From Alphaproteobacteria bacterium (lineage in GTDB: Bacteria > Pseudomonadota > Alphaproteobacteria > SMXS01): DNA of 64,000 bases. The stretch lies in NCBI GenBank assembly GCA_016124315.1, contig WGNW01000024.1, forward strand, positions 1 to 64,000, read 5' to 3'. The notes below the pieces were generated by a model. The model searched no databases. It saw only the letters and a list, made by a program, of their open reading frames with translations, and was not told where the DNA came from. Positions 16,431-24,972 of this stretch are shown piece by piece. The position numbers and the translations under genes were made by a program. The first letter of the stretch is position 1. Each line of letters begins with the position of its first letter.

Positions 16431-18740
16431 ATGGACGCGGCCGCGGAGAGCGGAGGACATCACGCCAAGCTCGGCACCTTCGCCGGTGTCTTCACGCCGA
16501 GCATCCTCACCATCCTCGGCATCATCCTCTTCCTGCGGCTCGGCTTCGTGGTGGGCGGCACCGGCCTGTCTTCGGCGCTGCTGATCATCCTGCTGGCCAA
16601 CGCCATCTCGGTGCTCACCAGCTTCTCGGTGGCGGCCGTCGCCACCAACCTCAAGGTCAAGGGCGGCGGCGACTACTACCTGATCTCCCGCACCCTGGGC
16701 GTGGGCTTCGGCGGTGCCATCGGCATCGTGCTGTTCCTCGCCCAGTCGGTTTCCGTGGGCTTCTATGCCGTCGGCTTCGGCGAAGCGGTGTCGGGGCTTG
16801 CCGGCGCCGGACCCGGGCATCTGTCCCAGTGGATCGCCGCGGCGGCCGTCCTCGGCCTGTTCGCGCTGGCCTGGGCGGGGGCGGACTGGGCGTCGCGCTT
16901 CCAGTACGTGGTGATGGCGCTGATCTTCGCCGCGCTGGTCTCCTTCGGTGTGGGCGCGGCAGGCCTTTTCGACGTGCAGACCGCCGCCGCCAACTGGGGC
17001 CCGCCGGACGGCGCGCTCGCCTTCTGGGCCGCCTTCGCCATCTTCTTTCCCGCCGTCACCGGCTTCACCCAGGGCATCAGCATGTCCGGTGACCTGGAGG
17101 ATCCGGGACGCGGCATCCCGCGGGGCACGTTCCTGGCGGTGGGGCTGTCCGTCGCGGTTTATCTCGGGGTGGCGGTGCTGCTCGCCGGCAGCATGCCGCT
17201 CTCTTTCCTCAGCGTGGACAACGCGGCCATGAACCGGATCGCCGCCTTCGCGCCGCTGATTGACGCCGGCGTCGTCGCGGCAACCCTGTCCTCGGCGCTG
17301 GCATCCTTCCTGGGCGCACCGCGCATCCTGCAGGCGCTGGCATCGGACGACGTGTTCCCGCCGCTCGCGCCGTTCGCGCAGGGCGCGGGCCCGGCCAACA
17401 ATCCCCGGCGCGGCGTGCTGCTCTCGGGGGCCATCGCCCTGGGCGTGGTGGCGGTGGGCAACCTCAACCTCATCGCCTCCGTGGTCTCCATGTTCTTCCT
17501 GGTCTCCTACGGCCTGCTGAACTACGCCACCTACTACGAGGCCAGCACCAACAGCCCGTCGTTCCGCCCGACCTTCCGCTTCTACCACCGCCGGCTGAGC
17601 CTGGCGGGCGGGCTGGCCTGCCTGGGCGCGGTCCTGGCGATCGACGTGGCGGCCGGGCTGGTAGCGCTGGCGGTCGTCTACGGCATCTACCGCTACATAA
17701 TGGTGAAGTCGCCGGCGGTGGGCTGGTCCGACAGCCGGCGGTCGCACCACCTGCGGCGGGCGCGTTCGCACCTGCTGGCGGCGGCGCGCGAGGCGTCTCA
17801 CCCGCGCGACTGGCGGCCCCAGTTCCTGCTGTTCTCGGCGGATTCGCGGCGTCGCGCTCGGCTGCTGCGCTTCGCCGAATGGGTCGCCGGCGACACCGGA
17901 CTGACCACGGCGGTGCAGATCGTCGAGGGCAGCGGCCCGGGCATGCTGGAGCGCCGCGAGGAGACCCTGTCCGCGCTCGGCGAGGAACTGGCCGCGGCGG
18001 GCTCCAGGGCCTTTCCGCTGGTGGTCACGGCGCCCGAGCTGGATGCGGCGGTGGCGACGGTCATCCAGAGCGCGGGCATCGGACCGGTCCAGGTCAACAC
18101 CGTCCTCGCCAACTGGATCAAGGGCAGCCCGGCCGTCTTCGGCCACGCCGCGGTCGGGCGCTACGGCGGCAACCTGCGCACCGCCTTCCGGCTGGGTCGC
18201 AACCTGCTGGTGCTCGACGCCGACGCGGCGGAATGGGCCGAACTGTCGCGTAATCCGTCGCGCCGGCGCCGCATCGACGTGTGGTGGCGGGAGAACCGCA
18301 CCGGCGAGTTCATGCTGCTGCTGGCCCATCTGATGACCCGGCACGAGGAGTGGGGCGCCGCGACGGTCCGCATCCTCGCGCCGCGCGAGGAAGGCGAGGA
18401 CGTGGAGGCGCGGCTGGACACCATCCGCACGTTCCTCGAGGAGGTGCGGATCCGGGCCGAACCCGTGGTGGTCGAGAACGCCGACGCCGACGCCATGGTG
18501 GCGGAGTCCGAGGACGCGTCCTTCGTGTTCATGCCCATCGGCATCCATGCGGGGCACTTCTACGACCTGTTCGGCGGCGACCTGGGCGCGCTGCTGCCGC
18601 GGCTCCAGATCGTCGCCATGGCGCTGGCCGCGCAGGACGTGGACCTGGGGGCGGACCCGGACACCGCCGCCGAGGGCGAGGACGCCGCTCCTGCCGGCCG
18701 CGAGGCCGACGGTACGGCCGCGGCCGAGGAGCAGGCGTGA
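16431..18740 (+). CDS. APC-superfamily transporter, SLC12-like (cation-chloride cotransporter homologue)
   Basis: This encodes 769 residues. About 12 transmembrane segments fill residues 20-440, opening with 'LGTFAGVFTPSILTILGIILFLRLGFVVGG', the typical start of bacterial relatives of Na-K-Cl cotransporters. A long soluble C-terminal domain follows, with two Rossmann-like halves ('RPQFLLFSADSRRRARLLRFAEW', 'GRNLLVLDADAAEW'), as in SLC12 proteins. It may carry cations with chloride, or amino acids. The start at 16431 has CGGGAGCGGAC upstream; a TTG at 16392 is also in frame. No operon partner upstream; the glycosylase gene follows 64 bases downstream. Confidence 0.87.
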   Translation: MDAAAESGGHHAKLGTFAGVFTPSILTILGIILFLRLGFVVGGTGLSSALLIILLANAISVLTSFSVAAVATNLKVKGGGDYYLISRTLGVGFGGAIGIVLFLAQSVSVGFYAVGFGEAVSGLAGAGPGHLSQWIAAAAVLGLFALAWAGADWASRFQYVVMALIFAALVSFGVGAAGLFDVQTAAANWGPPDGALAFWAAFAIFFPAVTGFTQGISMSGDLEDPGRGIPRGTFLAVGLSVAVYLGVAVLLAGSMPLSFLSVDNAAMNRIAAFAPLIDAGVVAATLSSALASFLGAPRILQALASDDVFPPLAPFAQGAGPANNPRRGVLLSGAIALGVVAVGNLNLIASVVSMFFLVSYGLLNYATYYEASTNSPSFRPTFRFYHRRLSLAGGLACLGAVLAIDVAAGLVALAVVYGIYRYIMVKSPAVGWSDSRRSHHLRRARSHLLAAAREASHPRDWRPQFLLFSADSRRRARLLRFAEWVAGDTGLTTAVQIVEGSGPGMLERREETLSALGEELAAAGSRAFPLVVTAPELDAAVATVIQSAGIGPVQVNTVLANWIKGSPAVFGHAAVGRYGGNLRTAFRLGRNLLVLDADAAEWAELSRNPSRRRRIDVWWRENRTGEFMLLLAHLMTRHEEWGAATVRILAPREEGEDVEARLDTIRTFLEEVRIRAEPVVVENADADAMVAESEDASFVFMPIGIHAGHFYDLFGGDLGALLPRLQIVAMALAAQDVDLGADPDTAAEGEDAAPAGREADGTAAAEEQA

Positions 18741-18804
18741 GCCTGGGCGGAACAGACCGGGCCGCCGGCCGTTGCACCCGCAACGTCGGACCATGGAGCG
18801 GACC

Positions 18805-19449
18805 ATGAGCAGCAAGCGCGACATCGCCGCCGCCGTGCTGAAGCGGCATCCCCGGAGCCATGCCCAGGAACTGGGCATCAGGGTGGCGAGGAATACCCCG
18901 GCGCCGCTCTATCAGTGGCTGCTGGTCTCGCTGCTGTTCAGCGCAAGGATTTCCGCCGATCAGGCGCAGAAGGCGGCGCGGGCGCTGTTCGAGCAGGGCT
19001 GGCGTACGCCGAAGAAGATGGCGGGCACCAGCTGGGAGGAGCGGGTGAAGGTTCTCAACCGCAACGGTTACGCCCGCTACGACGAGAGCACCGCCCGCTA
19101 CATCGCCGATACCACGGAGCTCCTTCTCGACCGCTACAAGGGCGACCTGCGCCGGCTGCGTGACGAGGCTGACCGTGATCCGGCCGGGGAACGCAAGCGG
19201 CTCAAGGAGTTCAAGGGGATCGGCGAGGTCGGCGCCGACATCTTCTTCCGCGAGGCCCAGCTGGTCTGGGACGAACTTTATCCCTTCGCCGACGCCAAGG
19301 CGATGGAAGGGGCGGAGAAGCTGGGACTCGGCAAGAGCGTGCGCTCTCTCGCCGGGCTGGTGGACCGCCGCGACCTCCCGCGGCTGCTGTCCGGCCTCGT
19401 CCGGATCGACCTGGCGGGCGAGGTGGACGAGGTGCTGAAGGCCGCGTGA
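18805..19449 (+). CDS. Endonuclease III-like (HhH-GPD) DNA-binding protein
   Basis: This encodes 214 residues, all helical. 'LYQWLLVSLLFSARISADQAQKAARALF' and 'LKEFKGIGEVGADIFFREAQ' match the helix-hairpin-helix fold of endonuclease III-type glycosylases. The catalytic lysine position of Nth (after the hairpin, 'GxGxKTA') is not lysine here (GIGEVGA), and no C-terminal four-cysteine iron-sulfur loop is present. It may therefore be a monofunctional glycosylase or a non-catalytic DNA-binding relative. An alternative ATG is at 18793; 18805 has GGAGCGGACC upstream. Confidence 0.8.
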   Translation: MSSKRDIAAAVLKRHPRSHAQELGIRVARNTPAPLYQWLLVSLLFSARISADQAQKAARALFEQGWRTPKKMAGTSWEERVKVLNRNGYARYDESTARYIADTTELLLDRYKGDLRRLRDEADRDPAGERKRLKEFKGIGEVGADIFFREAQLVWDELYPFADAKAMEGAEKLGLGKSVRSLAGLVDRRDLPRLLSGLVRIDLAGEVDEVLKAA

Positions 19450-19453
19450 CTGG

Positions 19454-19506
19454 CTAGAGCAGAAGCCGATCAGGTGAGCCCACTCGATCGGCGTATTTTG
19501 CTCTAG
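19454..19506. repeat. Palindromic repeat element, copy 1
   Basis: Outer arms CTAGAGCA/TGCTCTAG enclose inner arms GCCGATC/GATCGGC and TGAG/CTCA-like sequence. With the neighbouring copy it forms a pair of extragenic palindromes of the kind dispersed in many alphaproteobacterial genomes, all sharing TAGAGCA ends. Confidence 0.7.
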
Positions 19507-19517
19507 ATTCAACCAGA

Positions 19518-19569
19518 TAGAGCATGATTTGCCGCTCAGGCTGGTCCAGCCTGAGCGGATCATGCTCTA
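19518..19569. repeat. Palindromic repeat element, copy 2
   Basis: Almost perfect hairpin: arms TAGAGCATGAT/ATCATGCTCTA outside and CCGCTCAGGCTGG/CCAGCCTGAGCGG inside, with a one-base loop and a three-base bulge. It lies 11 bases after copy 1 and ends next to the stop of the zinc-ribbon gene, so it may also end that transcript. Confidence 0.75.
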
Positions 19570-19803
19570 AGGGGCCGGCGGCTGGAGGCTGGCAGGCACG
19601 GCGCCGGCGCAGCGTCCGATCCAGTGGGCGGTTTGGCTGTCCCGGGAGTCGAGCACAGCCCGGCGCCACGCGCTGCCGCAGGCGCCGCCGCAGACCGGGC
19701 AGGCGATCACCATGGCCCCGCCGCCGCATTCCGGGCAGGACGGGCCGAAATCGCCCCGGCTCCAGTCGGCGCCGCAGGTTCCGCACCGGAGGGCACCGTT
19801 CAC
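19567..19803 (-). CDS. Small zinc-ribbon protein
   Basis: This encodes 78 residues with two rubredoxin-like knuckle pairs: 'CGTC' at 7-10 with 'CPEC' at 23-26, and 'CPVCGGAC' at 35-42. The spacing suggests one or two zinc sites. The GTG start lies eight bases past the stop of the MFS gene, so the two are probably co-transcribed and translationally linked. Its function is unknown; it could be a redox or metal-sensing partner. Its 3' end touches the palindromic repeat. Confidence 0.65.
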   Translation of the reverse strand: MNGALRCGTCGADWSRGDFGPSCPECGGGAMVIACPVCGGACGSAWRRAVLDSRDSQTAHWIGRCAGAVPASLQPPAP

Positions 19804-19810
19804 CGCCGTC

Positions 19811-21109
19811 TCAGGCCAGTTCGCCGTGCCGGGTCTCGCGCATGCCGAGCACCGCCGCCAGGCTGATCAGCGCGGCGACGGTGAGATAGCCGCCCACCAG
19901 GCTCAGCCCGCCCCGGTCCGCCAGCATCTGGGCGATCAGCGGCGCGAAGGACGCGCCCAGGATACCGCCCACATTGTAGGTGACCGAGGCGCCGGTGTAG
20001 CGCACCTGGGTGGGGAACAGCTCCGACAGCACGGCCCCCATGGGACCGAAGATCATCCCCATGCAGAACAGCGCCAGGCAGAGGAACAGCCCGACCACCA
20101 AGGGGGACGGGCTCGACAGCATGGGCGGCAGCAGGAAGCCGAGTACCGCCGTCGCCGCCAGGCCGCCGATCAGGATCGGCCGGCGCCCCATGCGGTCGCT
20201 GAGCCGCGCGGAGACGGGAATGCCCAGCGCCATGAACACGATGGCGAGGCACAGCATGCCCAGGAAGGCTTCGCGGCTGTAGCCCAGGTTGCGGGTGCCG
20301 TAGCCCAGCGTGAACACGGTCGACAGGTAGAACAGCGCGTAGCAGGCGACCATGGAGAGGGTGCCCAGCACCGTCTCGCGCCAATGGTCGCGGATCAGCG
20401 TGCCCAGGGGGATGCGCTGCTTCTCGCCCTTGTCCATGGCCTTGCGGAACAGCGGCGTCTCCACCAGCTTGAGGCGCACATAGAGGCCCACCGCCAGCAG
20501 CGCCGCGCTCATCAGGAACGGAATACGCCAGCCCCAGTCGCGGAACTGGCCTTCGCTCAGCGTCACCGCCAGCAGCAGGAAAAGGCCGTTGGAGACGATG
20601 AAGCCGACGGGTGCGCCGAGCTGCGGGAACATGCCGAACCAGGCGCGCTGCCCCGGCGGGGCGTTCTCGACGGCGAGCAGGGCCGCGCCGCCCCATTCGC
20701 CGCCCAGCCCGATGCCCTGGCCGAAGCGCAGCAGGCACAGCAGCAGCGGCGCGGCCACGCCGATGGCCGCATAGCCGGGCAGCACGCCCACCAGCGTCGT
20801 CGAGGCGCCCATGATCATCAGCGAGGCCACCAGGGTGGACTTGCGGCCGATGCGGTCGCCGAAATGCCCGAACAGGGCCGAGCCGAGCGGCCGGGCGATG
20901 AAGGCGATGGCGAAGGTCGCGAAGGCGGCCAGCTGCTGGGCGCTCGACGATTCCTGCGGGAAGAACAGCGGTCCGAACACCAGCGCCGCAGCGGTGCCGT
21001 ACACGTAGAAGTCGTAGAACTCGATGGCCGTGCCGATGAAGCTGGCGACGACGATCCTGCCGGTCGTATTGGCCGGGACCGTCGTGTCGGCCGGCATGGT
21101 CGTGCTCAT
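19811..21109 (-). CDS. MFS transporter, metabolite:proton symporter (MHS/ProP-like)
   Basis: This encodes 432 residues with about 12 membrane segments. Features of the metabolite:H+ symporter subgroup are 'SFIGTAIEFYDFYVYGTAAALVF' at the start, 'GHFGDRIGRKSTL' and 'GEWGGAALLAVENAP'. Relatives import shikimate, proline/betaine, alpha-ketoglutarate or dicarboxylates. The start at 21109 has GGGGGAACGCGACTTC upstream. The next gene downstream is the zinc-ribbon protein. Confidence 0.9.
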   Translation of the reverse strand: MSTTMPADTTVPANTTGRIVVASFIGTAIEFYDFYVYGTAAALVFGPLFFPQESSSAQQLAAFATFAIAFIARPLGSALFGHFGDRIGRKSTLVASLMIMGASTTLVGVLPGYAAIGVAAPLLLCLLRFGQGIGLGGEWGGAALLAVENAPPGQRAWFGMFPQLGAPVGFIVSNGLFLLLAVTLSEGQFRDWGWRIPFLMSAALLAVGLYVRLKLVETPLFRKAMDKGEKQRIPLGTLIRDHWRETVLGTLSMVACYALFYLSTVFTLGYGTRNLGYSREAFLGMLCLAIVFMALGIPVSARLSDRMGRRPILIGGLAATAVLGFLLPPMLSSPSPLVVGLFLCLALFCMGMIFGPMGAVLSELFPTQVRYTGASVTYNVGGILGASFAPLIAQMLADRGGLSLVGGYLTVAALISLAAVLGMRETRHGELA

Positions 21110-21202
21110 GAAGTCGCGTTCCCCCGCTGTTTTCGCCACCATTGCATCTGCCGGCCCCGCCCGCAACCGGGGCGAGGGGCGGCGCGGCGGCGGGGGCGGT
21201 GT

Positions 21203-21997
21203 CTAGGCTCCCTGTCCCCAGTTCATCTCCAGCCCGCCGTCGATGGTGAAGCTCTGGCCGGTGACGTAGTCGGACTCCGGCGACGCCAGGTACAGCGCGA
21301 GGCGCGCCACCTCCCACGGCTCGCCCGGGCGCCGCCACGGAACGTTGGGAAGTTCCTGGGCCATCTCCTCGGGATCTTCCGTCCGCTCCTGCGTCATCGG
21401 TGTCCGGATGAGGCCCGGCGCGATCGCGTTCACGTTGATCCTGAGCGGCGCGACCTCCAGCGCCAGCGATCGGGTGAGGGTCAGCAGGCCGCCCTTGGCG
21501 GCGCCGTAGGCGCTGCTGCCGGGGCTGGGGATGGCTTCGTGCACGGAGGTGATGTTGATGATCTTGCCGCCGCGCCTGTCCTTGCGGCGGCGGATGAACT
21601 CGCGGCAGCAGAAGAAGGGGCCGTAGAGGTCGGTCTTGATGATCCGGTCGAACTGCTCGGTGGGCATGTCGGCGAGGGCGGAGCCGCCGCCGCCGACGCC
21701 GGCGTCGTTCACCAGGATGTCCAGAACGCCCAGTCCGCCGCAGACCGCCCCGAACACCTCCGCCACGCTCTTTTCGTCGGTCACGTCGAGTTGCAGGACC
21801 ATTGCCTTGCCGCCGGCGTCCTCGACGCACCGGCAGGTTTCCCGCGCGCCGGCCTCATCCGTGTGGTAAGTCACCGCCACGTCGGCGCCGGCAGCGGCGA
21901 ATGCGGCGCCCATCGCCTGTCCCATCCCTGAATCCGATCCGGTGACGAGGGCTATCTTGCCGTCGAGCCTGCAAGGCTGGTTGTCGGGCTTGGTCAT
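21203..21997 (-). CDS. SDR-family oxidoreductase
   Basis: This encodes 264 residues of classical short-chain dehydrogenase type. The cofactor motif is a variant 'TGSDSGMGQA' near the N-terminus, 'LVNDAGVGGGG' replaces the usual NNAG, and the catalytic Ser, Tyr and Lys lie in 'ITSVHEAIPSPGSSAYGAAKGG'. The C-terminus 'GQSFTIDGGLEMNWG' is typical of glucose 1-dehydrogenase and 3-oxoacyl reductase-like members. The start at 21997 gives the family's usual length. It lies 93 bases upstream of the MFS gene on the same strand, so a functional pair is possible. Confidence 0.88.
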   Translation of the reverse strand: MTKPDNQPCRLDGKIALVTGSDSGMGQAMGAAFAAAGADVAVTYHTDEAGARETCRCVEDAGGKAMVLQLDVTDEKSVAEVFGAVCGGLGVLDILVNDAGVGGGGSALADMPTEQFDRIIKTDLYGPFFCCREFIRRRKDRRGGKIINITSVHEAIPSPGSSAYGAAKGGLLTLTRSLALEVAPLRINVNAIAPGLIRTPMTQERTEDPEEMAQELPNVPWRRPGEPWEVARLALYLASPESDYVTGQSFTIDGGLEMNWGQGA

Positions 21998-22150
21998 TTT
22001 GCATCCCGTATGAGTCGTGTGACTGACGCTGGTGGCGCCCGCGCGAGGCGCTGGCACATCCAACCCGCGGTTGCGTCCGATGTTCCCGGTGGCCGTGCCG
22101 TCCGGAAACCTGGCGGGCCGGCCCGCGTTGAACAGACGGGATCAGCGAGC

Positions 22151-22879
22151 ATGACCGTGTTGTTTCATATTTCCGACCTGCATTTCGGGCGCGAGGACCG
22201 TCAGGCGCTGCGATGGTTCGCCGCCGTCGTCGAGGCGGAACGGCCCGCCGGGATCGTGGTCACCGGCGACGTCACCCAGGCCGCCCGCCGGTCCGAATTC
22301 GCCGCGGCGACCGCCTGGCTGCGGGCTCTGCCGGCGCCGGTGTCCATCGAGATCGGCAATCACGACATCCCGGTCTACAACCCGGTCAAGCGGGCCTTCT
22401 TTCCCTACCGCCGCTACGAGCGGCTGCGGCGCCAGATCGCCCGGCCGCTTGAGCTCGAGGGCATCAGCATCGTCCCGCTGCGCACTGCCACGCGCGGGCA
22501 GTGGCGCTCCAACTGGTCGCTCGGCGTGGTGCGGCGCCGCTCGCTGGAAACTGCCCTCGCCACGCTCGGGCGGGTGCCGGCCGGGCAACTGGCGGTGGTC
22601 GCCTGCCATCATCCCCTGGTCGATGAACCCGCACTTGCCTCGTCGGGGCGGACGCGGGGCGGCGTGCGGGCTCTGGAAGCACTGGCGGCGGCCGGCGCCC
22701 ATGCGGTGATCAGCGGCCACGTGCATGACCCGTTCGACGTCGCCTGGCCCACCGCCAGCGGCGACATCCGCCTGATCGGCGCCGGCACCCTGTCCGAGCG
22801 GACGCGGGACACGCCGCCGTCCTTCAACGAAATCGCCGTCCAGGACGGCGCCCTCGTGGTGCGCGTCAGGACGGCTTAG
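22151..22879 (+). CDS. Metallophosphoesterase (calcineurin-like)
   Basis: This encodes 242 residues. The five metal-binding blocks are all present: 'DLHFG', 'GDVTQ', 'GNHD', 'ACHHP' and 'GHVHD'. The fold binds two metals and hydrolyses phosphomonoesters or diesters; bacterial relatives act on cyclic nucleotides (CpdA-like), UDP-diacylglucosamine or nucleic acids. No membrane segment or signal peptide. The ATG at 22151 is the family-like start; the upstream frame is proline/arginine-rich. The shared terminator at 22918 follows. Confidence 0.9.
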   Translation: MTVLFHISDLHFGREDRQALRWFAAVVEAERPAGIVVTGDVTQAARRSEFAAATAWLRALPAPVSIEIGNHDIPVYNPVKRAFFPYRRYERLRRQIARPLELEGISIVPLRTATRGQWRSNWSLGVVRRRSLETALATLGRVPAGQLAVVACHHPLVDEPALASSGRTRGGVRALEALAAAGAHAVISGHVHDPFDVAWPTASGDIRLIGAGTLSERTRDTPPSFNEIAVQDGALVVRVRTA

Positions 22880-22917
22880 CGGGCAGCCAGTCGAAGGCCA
22901 TGCCCCAGACAAGGAAA

Positions 22918-22944
22918 AGCTCCCCGGACCCGGCCCGGGGAGCT
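22918..22944. terminator. Shared terminator between convergent genes
   Basis: The inverted repeat AGCTCCCCGG/CCGGGGAGCT with a short loop lies between the phosphoesterase gene and the first copy of the tandem secreted-protein gene. On the minus strand it runs into CTTTTCC. The same stem sequence recurs after the second copy (23976-24008). Confidence 0.75.
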
Positions 22945-22961
22945 CTTCGGAATGGCCGCTG

Positions 22962-23798
22962 CTACTTGCGGGCGTAGATCTGGATGGTCACATCGCGGTC
23001 GCCCACGGCGTGGCAGACCAGATGCACGTGGGTCACGTTGCGCTCCTTGCCGGGCAGGTCGACCCGGTAGAACTCGCCCTGGCGCATGTGGCGCAGATTG
23101 CCGATGTCCAGGTCGCGGCTACGGCCGTTCCCGAAGGCGACGCGCACGCGGGTGCAGCGGGCGTCGTCGTCGATGGCGCGGAAGCCGAGCCGGTCGATGC
23201 TGCGGCCGCGCCAGCCCGTGGCGATGGCCTCACGGTCGCGCCGGCCCTCGAAGCGTTCATGGCTCAGGGTGACCCAGCCCTGCTGGTCCCAGCGGTCATG
23301 CTGTCCATGGTGCCCGCCGTGACGGTCGTGGTCATGGTCCCATCCGGGCTGTCCGCGGTCGGGGCCCGGGCGGCCGAAGATCGGCGCCCAGCGCGGATTG
23401 CGCAGCCAGCTCTGGAAGAACTGTCCGGCATCCACGCCGATGGCGATCCTGGCCTGGTGCCGGCCGAGCGCGCGGCAGCCGAAGTCCAGCCGGCGGACGT
23501 TGCGCTCGTCGCCGGGCAGGTCGACGGAAACCGACTGGCCTTCGCGGATCGTGCCGTTGAACACCTGCCGGTGATGGCCGTTGCCGAAGGTGGCGGTTAC
23601 GCGACGGCATTGAACGTCCTCGCCCTGAGCGGTCAGGATGATGCGCTCGACGGGGCCGCCGAAGTCGGTGTACTGCCGTTCGTGGTCGCCGTGCCGGTCG
23701 AAATCGACGCTGCCCACCGTGTTCCAGGCGGCCATCGCCGGCACCGCGATGCCCGTGCTCAATACGACCGCCGAGGCGATCAGGCCGTATCTGTTCAT
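22962..23798 (-). CDS. Secreted double-domain protein, tandem copy B (stress promoter)
   Basis: This encodes 278 residues. Residues 1-24 are a signal peptide (MNRYGLIASAVVLSTGIAVP, AMA cut). The mature protein has two related beta-rich domains: each shows 'RV.x.FGNG.xR' followed by 'VDLPGxERNV' and a cysteine, then an alternating strand ending in 'I.I'. A His/Asp/Gly-rich linker of ~35 residues joins them. The pairs of cysteines could form disulfides. No function known. Its neighbour at 24023-24895 is a close duplicate. A GGAAC-N16-CGTT promoter lies ~80 bases upstream of the start, and GAGAGGAGCGAAAC is the ribosome site. Confidence 0.8.
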   Translation of the reverse strand: MNRYGLIASAVVLSTGIAVPAMAAWNTVGSVDFDRHGDHERQYTDFGGPVERIILTAQGEDVQCRRVTATFGNGHHRQVFNGTIREGQSVSVDLPGDERNVRRLDFGCRALGRHQARIAIGVDAGQFFQSWLRNPRWAPIFGRPGPDRGQPGWDHDHDRHGGHHGQHDRWDQQGWVTLSHERFEGRRDREAIATGWRGRSIDRLGFRAIDDDARCTRVRVAFGNGRSRDLDIGNLRHMRQGEFYRVDLPGKERNVTHVHLVCHAVGDRDVTIQIYARK

Positions 23799-23877
23799 GT
23801 TTCGCTCCTCTCGTTTCGGGTCGCCCCGAGCTGGTCCCTTGGAGTAGGGCACCTGATGTTCTTGCTTGCACCTCGAT

Positions 23878-23902
23878 AACGTGAAGTGCCCGTTGCGGTT
23901 CC
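23878..23902 (-). promoter_or_regulatory. EcfG-type general stress promoter, copy B
   Basis: On the minus strand the sequence is GGAAC, a 16-base spacer, then CGTT. This is exactly the known consensus for the alphaproteobacterial general stress sigma factor EcfG. Transcription should start ~7 bases beyond CGTT, leaving a leader of ~70 bases. The same motif with the same spacing precedes copy A. Confidence 0.75.
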
Positions 23903-23975
23903 GGTTTACCGCATAGGCCCTGAACCTGCCTTGAACGGAGGAAAGGCGTGTCCGGCGGCGCCGGTCCAGACACGC

Positions 23976-24008
23976 GAAAGCTCCCCGGACAGGGACCGGG
24001 GAGCTTTC
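23976..24008. terminator. Terminator of tandem copy A
   Basis: The 13-base inverted repeat GAAAGCTCCCCGG/CCGGGGAGCTTTC lies 15 bases after the stop of the 24023-24895 gene. Its stem is nearly the same as the terminator after copy B, showing that the terminator was part of the duplicated unit. Confidence 0.8.
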
Positions 24009-24022
24009 GGAAACGATGGCGG

Positions 24023-24895
24023 CTACTTGCGGGCGTAGACCTGGATGGTCACGTCACGGTCGCCCACCGCGTGGCAGACCATGTGGATCCTCGTCACGTG
24101 CCGCTCCCGCCCGGGCAGGTCGACGCGGTAGAACTTGCCCTGACGCATGTGGTGCAGGTCGGAGGTGTTCAGGTTGCGGCTGTGGCCGTTGCCGAAGGTC
24201 GCGCGCACGCGCCCGCACCGGGCGTCGTCGTCGAGCGCGCGGAACGCCAGCCGGTCGACGCTGCGGCCGCGCCAGCCCGTCGCGATGGCTTCGCGGTCGT
24301 GGCGGCCCTGGAAGCGTTCGCGGCTCAGCGTGACCCAGCCCTGCTGATCGTTCCGGCCGCGCCGGTTGCGGTGATCCCACCTGTCGTGACCGCGGTTCCA
24401 GGCCTGACGGCCGTGGTGATGATCGCGGTTCCATGCCTGGCGACCATGCTCGTGGCCTCGTTCCCGGCTGCCGAAGATCGGCGCCCAGCGGGGATTGCGC
24501 ATCCAGCTCTCGAAGAACTGGCCGGCGTCGACGCCGATGTTGATCCTGGCCTCGTGCCGGCCGAGGGAACGGCAGCCGAAGTCCAGGCGGCGGACGTGCC
24601 GCTCGTTGCCCGGCAGATCGACGGAAACCGGGCGGCCCCGACGGATGGTCCCGTTGAAGATCCGCCGGTGATGGCCGTTGCCGAAGGTGGCGGTGACCCG
24701 CCGGCACTGCACGTCTTCGCCCCGGGCGGAAAGCTCGATGCGCTCCACGGGACCGCCGAAGTCGGTGTAGTTCCGCTCGTGGTCTCCATGCCTGTCGAAG
24801 TTGACGCTGCCGATCGTATTCCACGCGGCCATTGCCGGTACCGACACGCCTGCGCTCAGGACGACCGCCGAGGCGACCAGGCCGTATCTATTCAT
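24023..24895 (-). CDS. Secreted double-domain protein, tandem copy A (stress promoter)
   Basis: This encodes 290 residues and is a paralogue of the 22962-23798 product along its whole length: same signal peptide (MNRYGLVASAVVLSAGVSVP), same two 'FGNG'/'VDLPG' domains and same C-terminus 'VTIQVYARK'. The main difference is the linker, which is longer because of an 11-residue repeat (HGRQAWNRDHH then HGRQAWNRGHD) and is rich in His, Arg and Asn. The start has AAAGAAAGGAGCGAGAA ahead. Its own EcfG-type promoter and terminator frame it. Periplasmic location is predicted; the role is unknown but stress-linked expression is likely. Confidence 0.8.
   Translation of the reverse strand: MNRYGLVASAVVLSAGVSVPAMAAWNTIGSVNFDRHGDHERNYTDFGGPVERIELSARGEDVQCRRVTATFGNGHHRRIFNGTIRRGRPVSVDLPGNERHVRRLDFGCRSLGRHEARINIGVDAGQFFESWMRNPRWAPIFGSRERGHEHGRQAWNRDHHHGRQAWNRGHDRWDHRNRRGRNDQQGWVTLSRERFQGRHDREAIATGWRGRSVDRLAFRALDDDARCGRVRATFGNGHSRNLNTSDLHHMRQGKFYRVDLPGRERHVTRIHMVCHAVGDRDVTIQVYARK
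24395..24460. repeat. Two 33-bp tandem repeats in the linker of copy A
   Basis: The DNA repeats GGTTCCAGGCCTGACGGCC and GGTTCCATGCCTGGCGACC start exactly 33 bases apart and encode the 11-residue linker repeat. They are absent from copy B, so the expansion occurred after the gene duplication or was lost in copy B. Confidence 0.75.
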
Positions 24896-24972
24896 TTCTC
24901 GCTCCTTTCTTTTCGGGCTTGTCCCGGATTGTTCCCTTGAACTCCGTTTTGTTGGCTTGCTTTGCATCCGAT

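Noticed and set aside
16221..18878. Upstream part of the 991-codon leftward frame opposite the SLC12-type transporter
   Set aside because: Same GC-driven shadow effect. The opposite strand carries a clear membrane transporter; only the last 105 codons outside it were kept.
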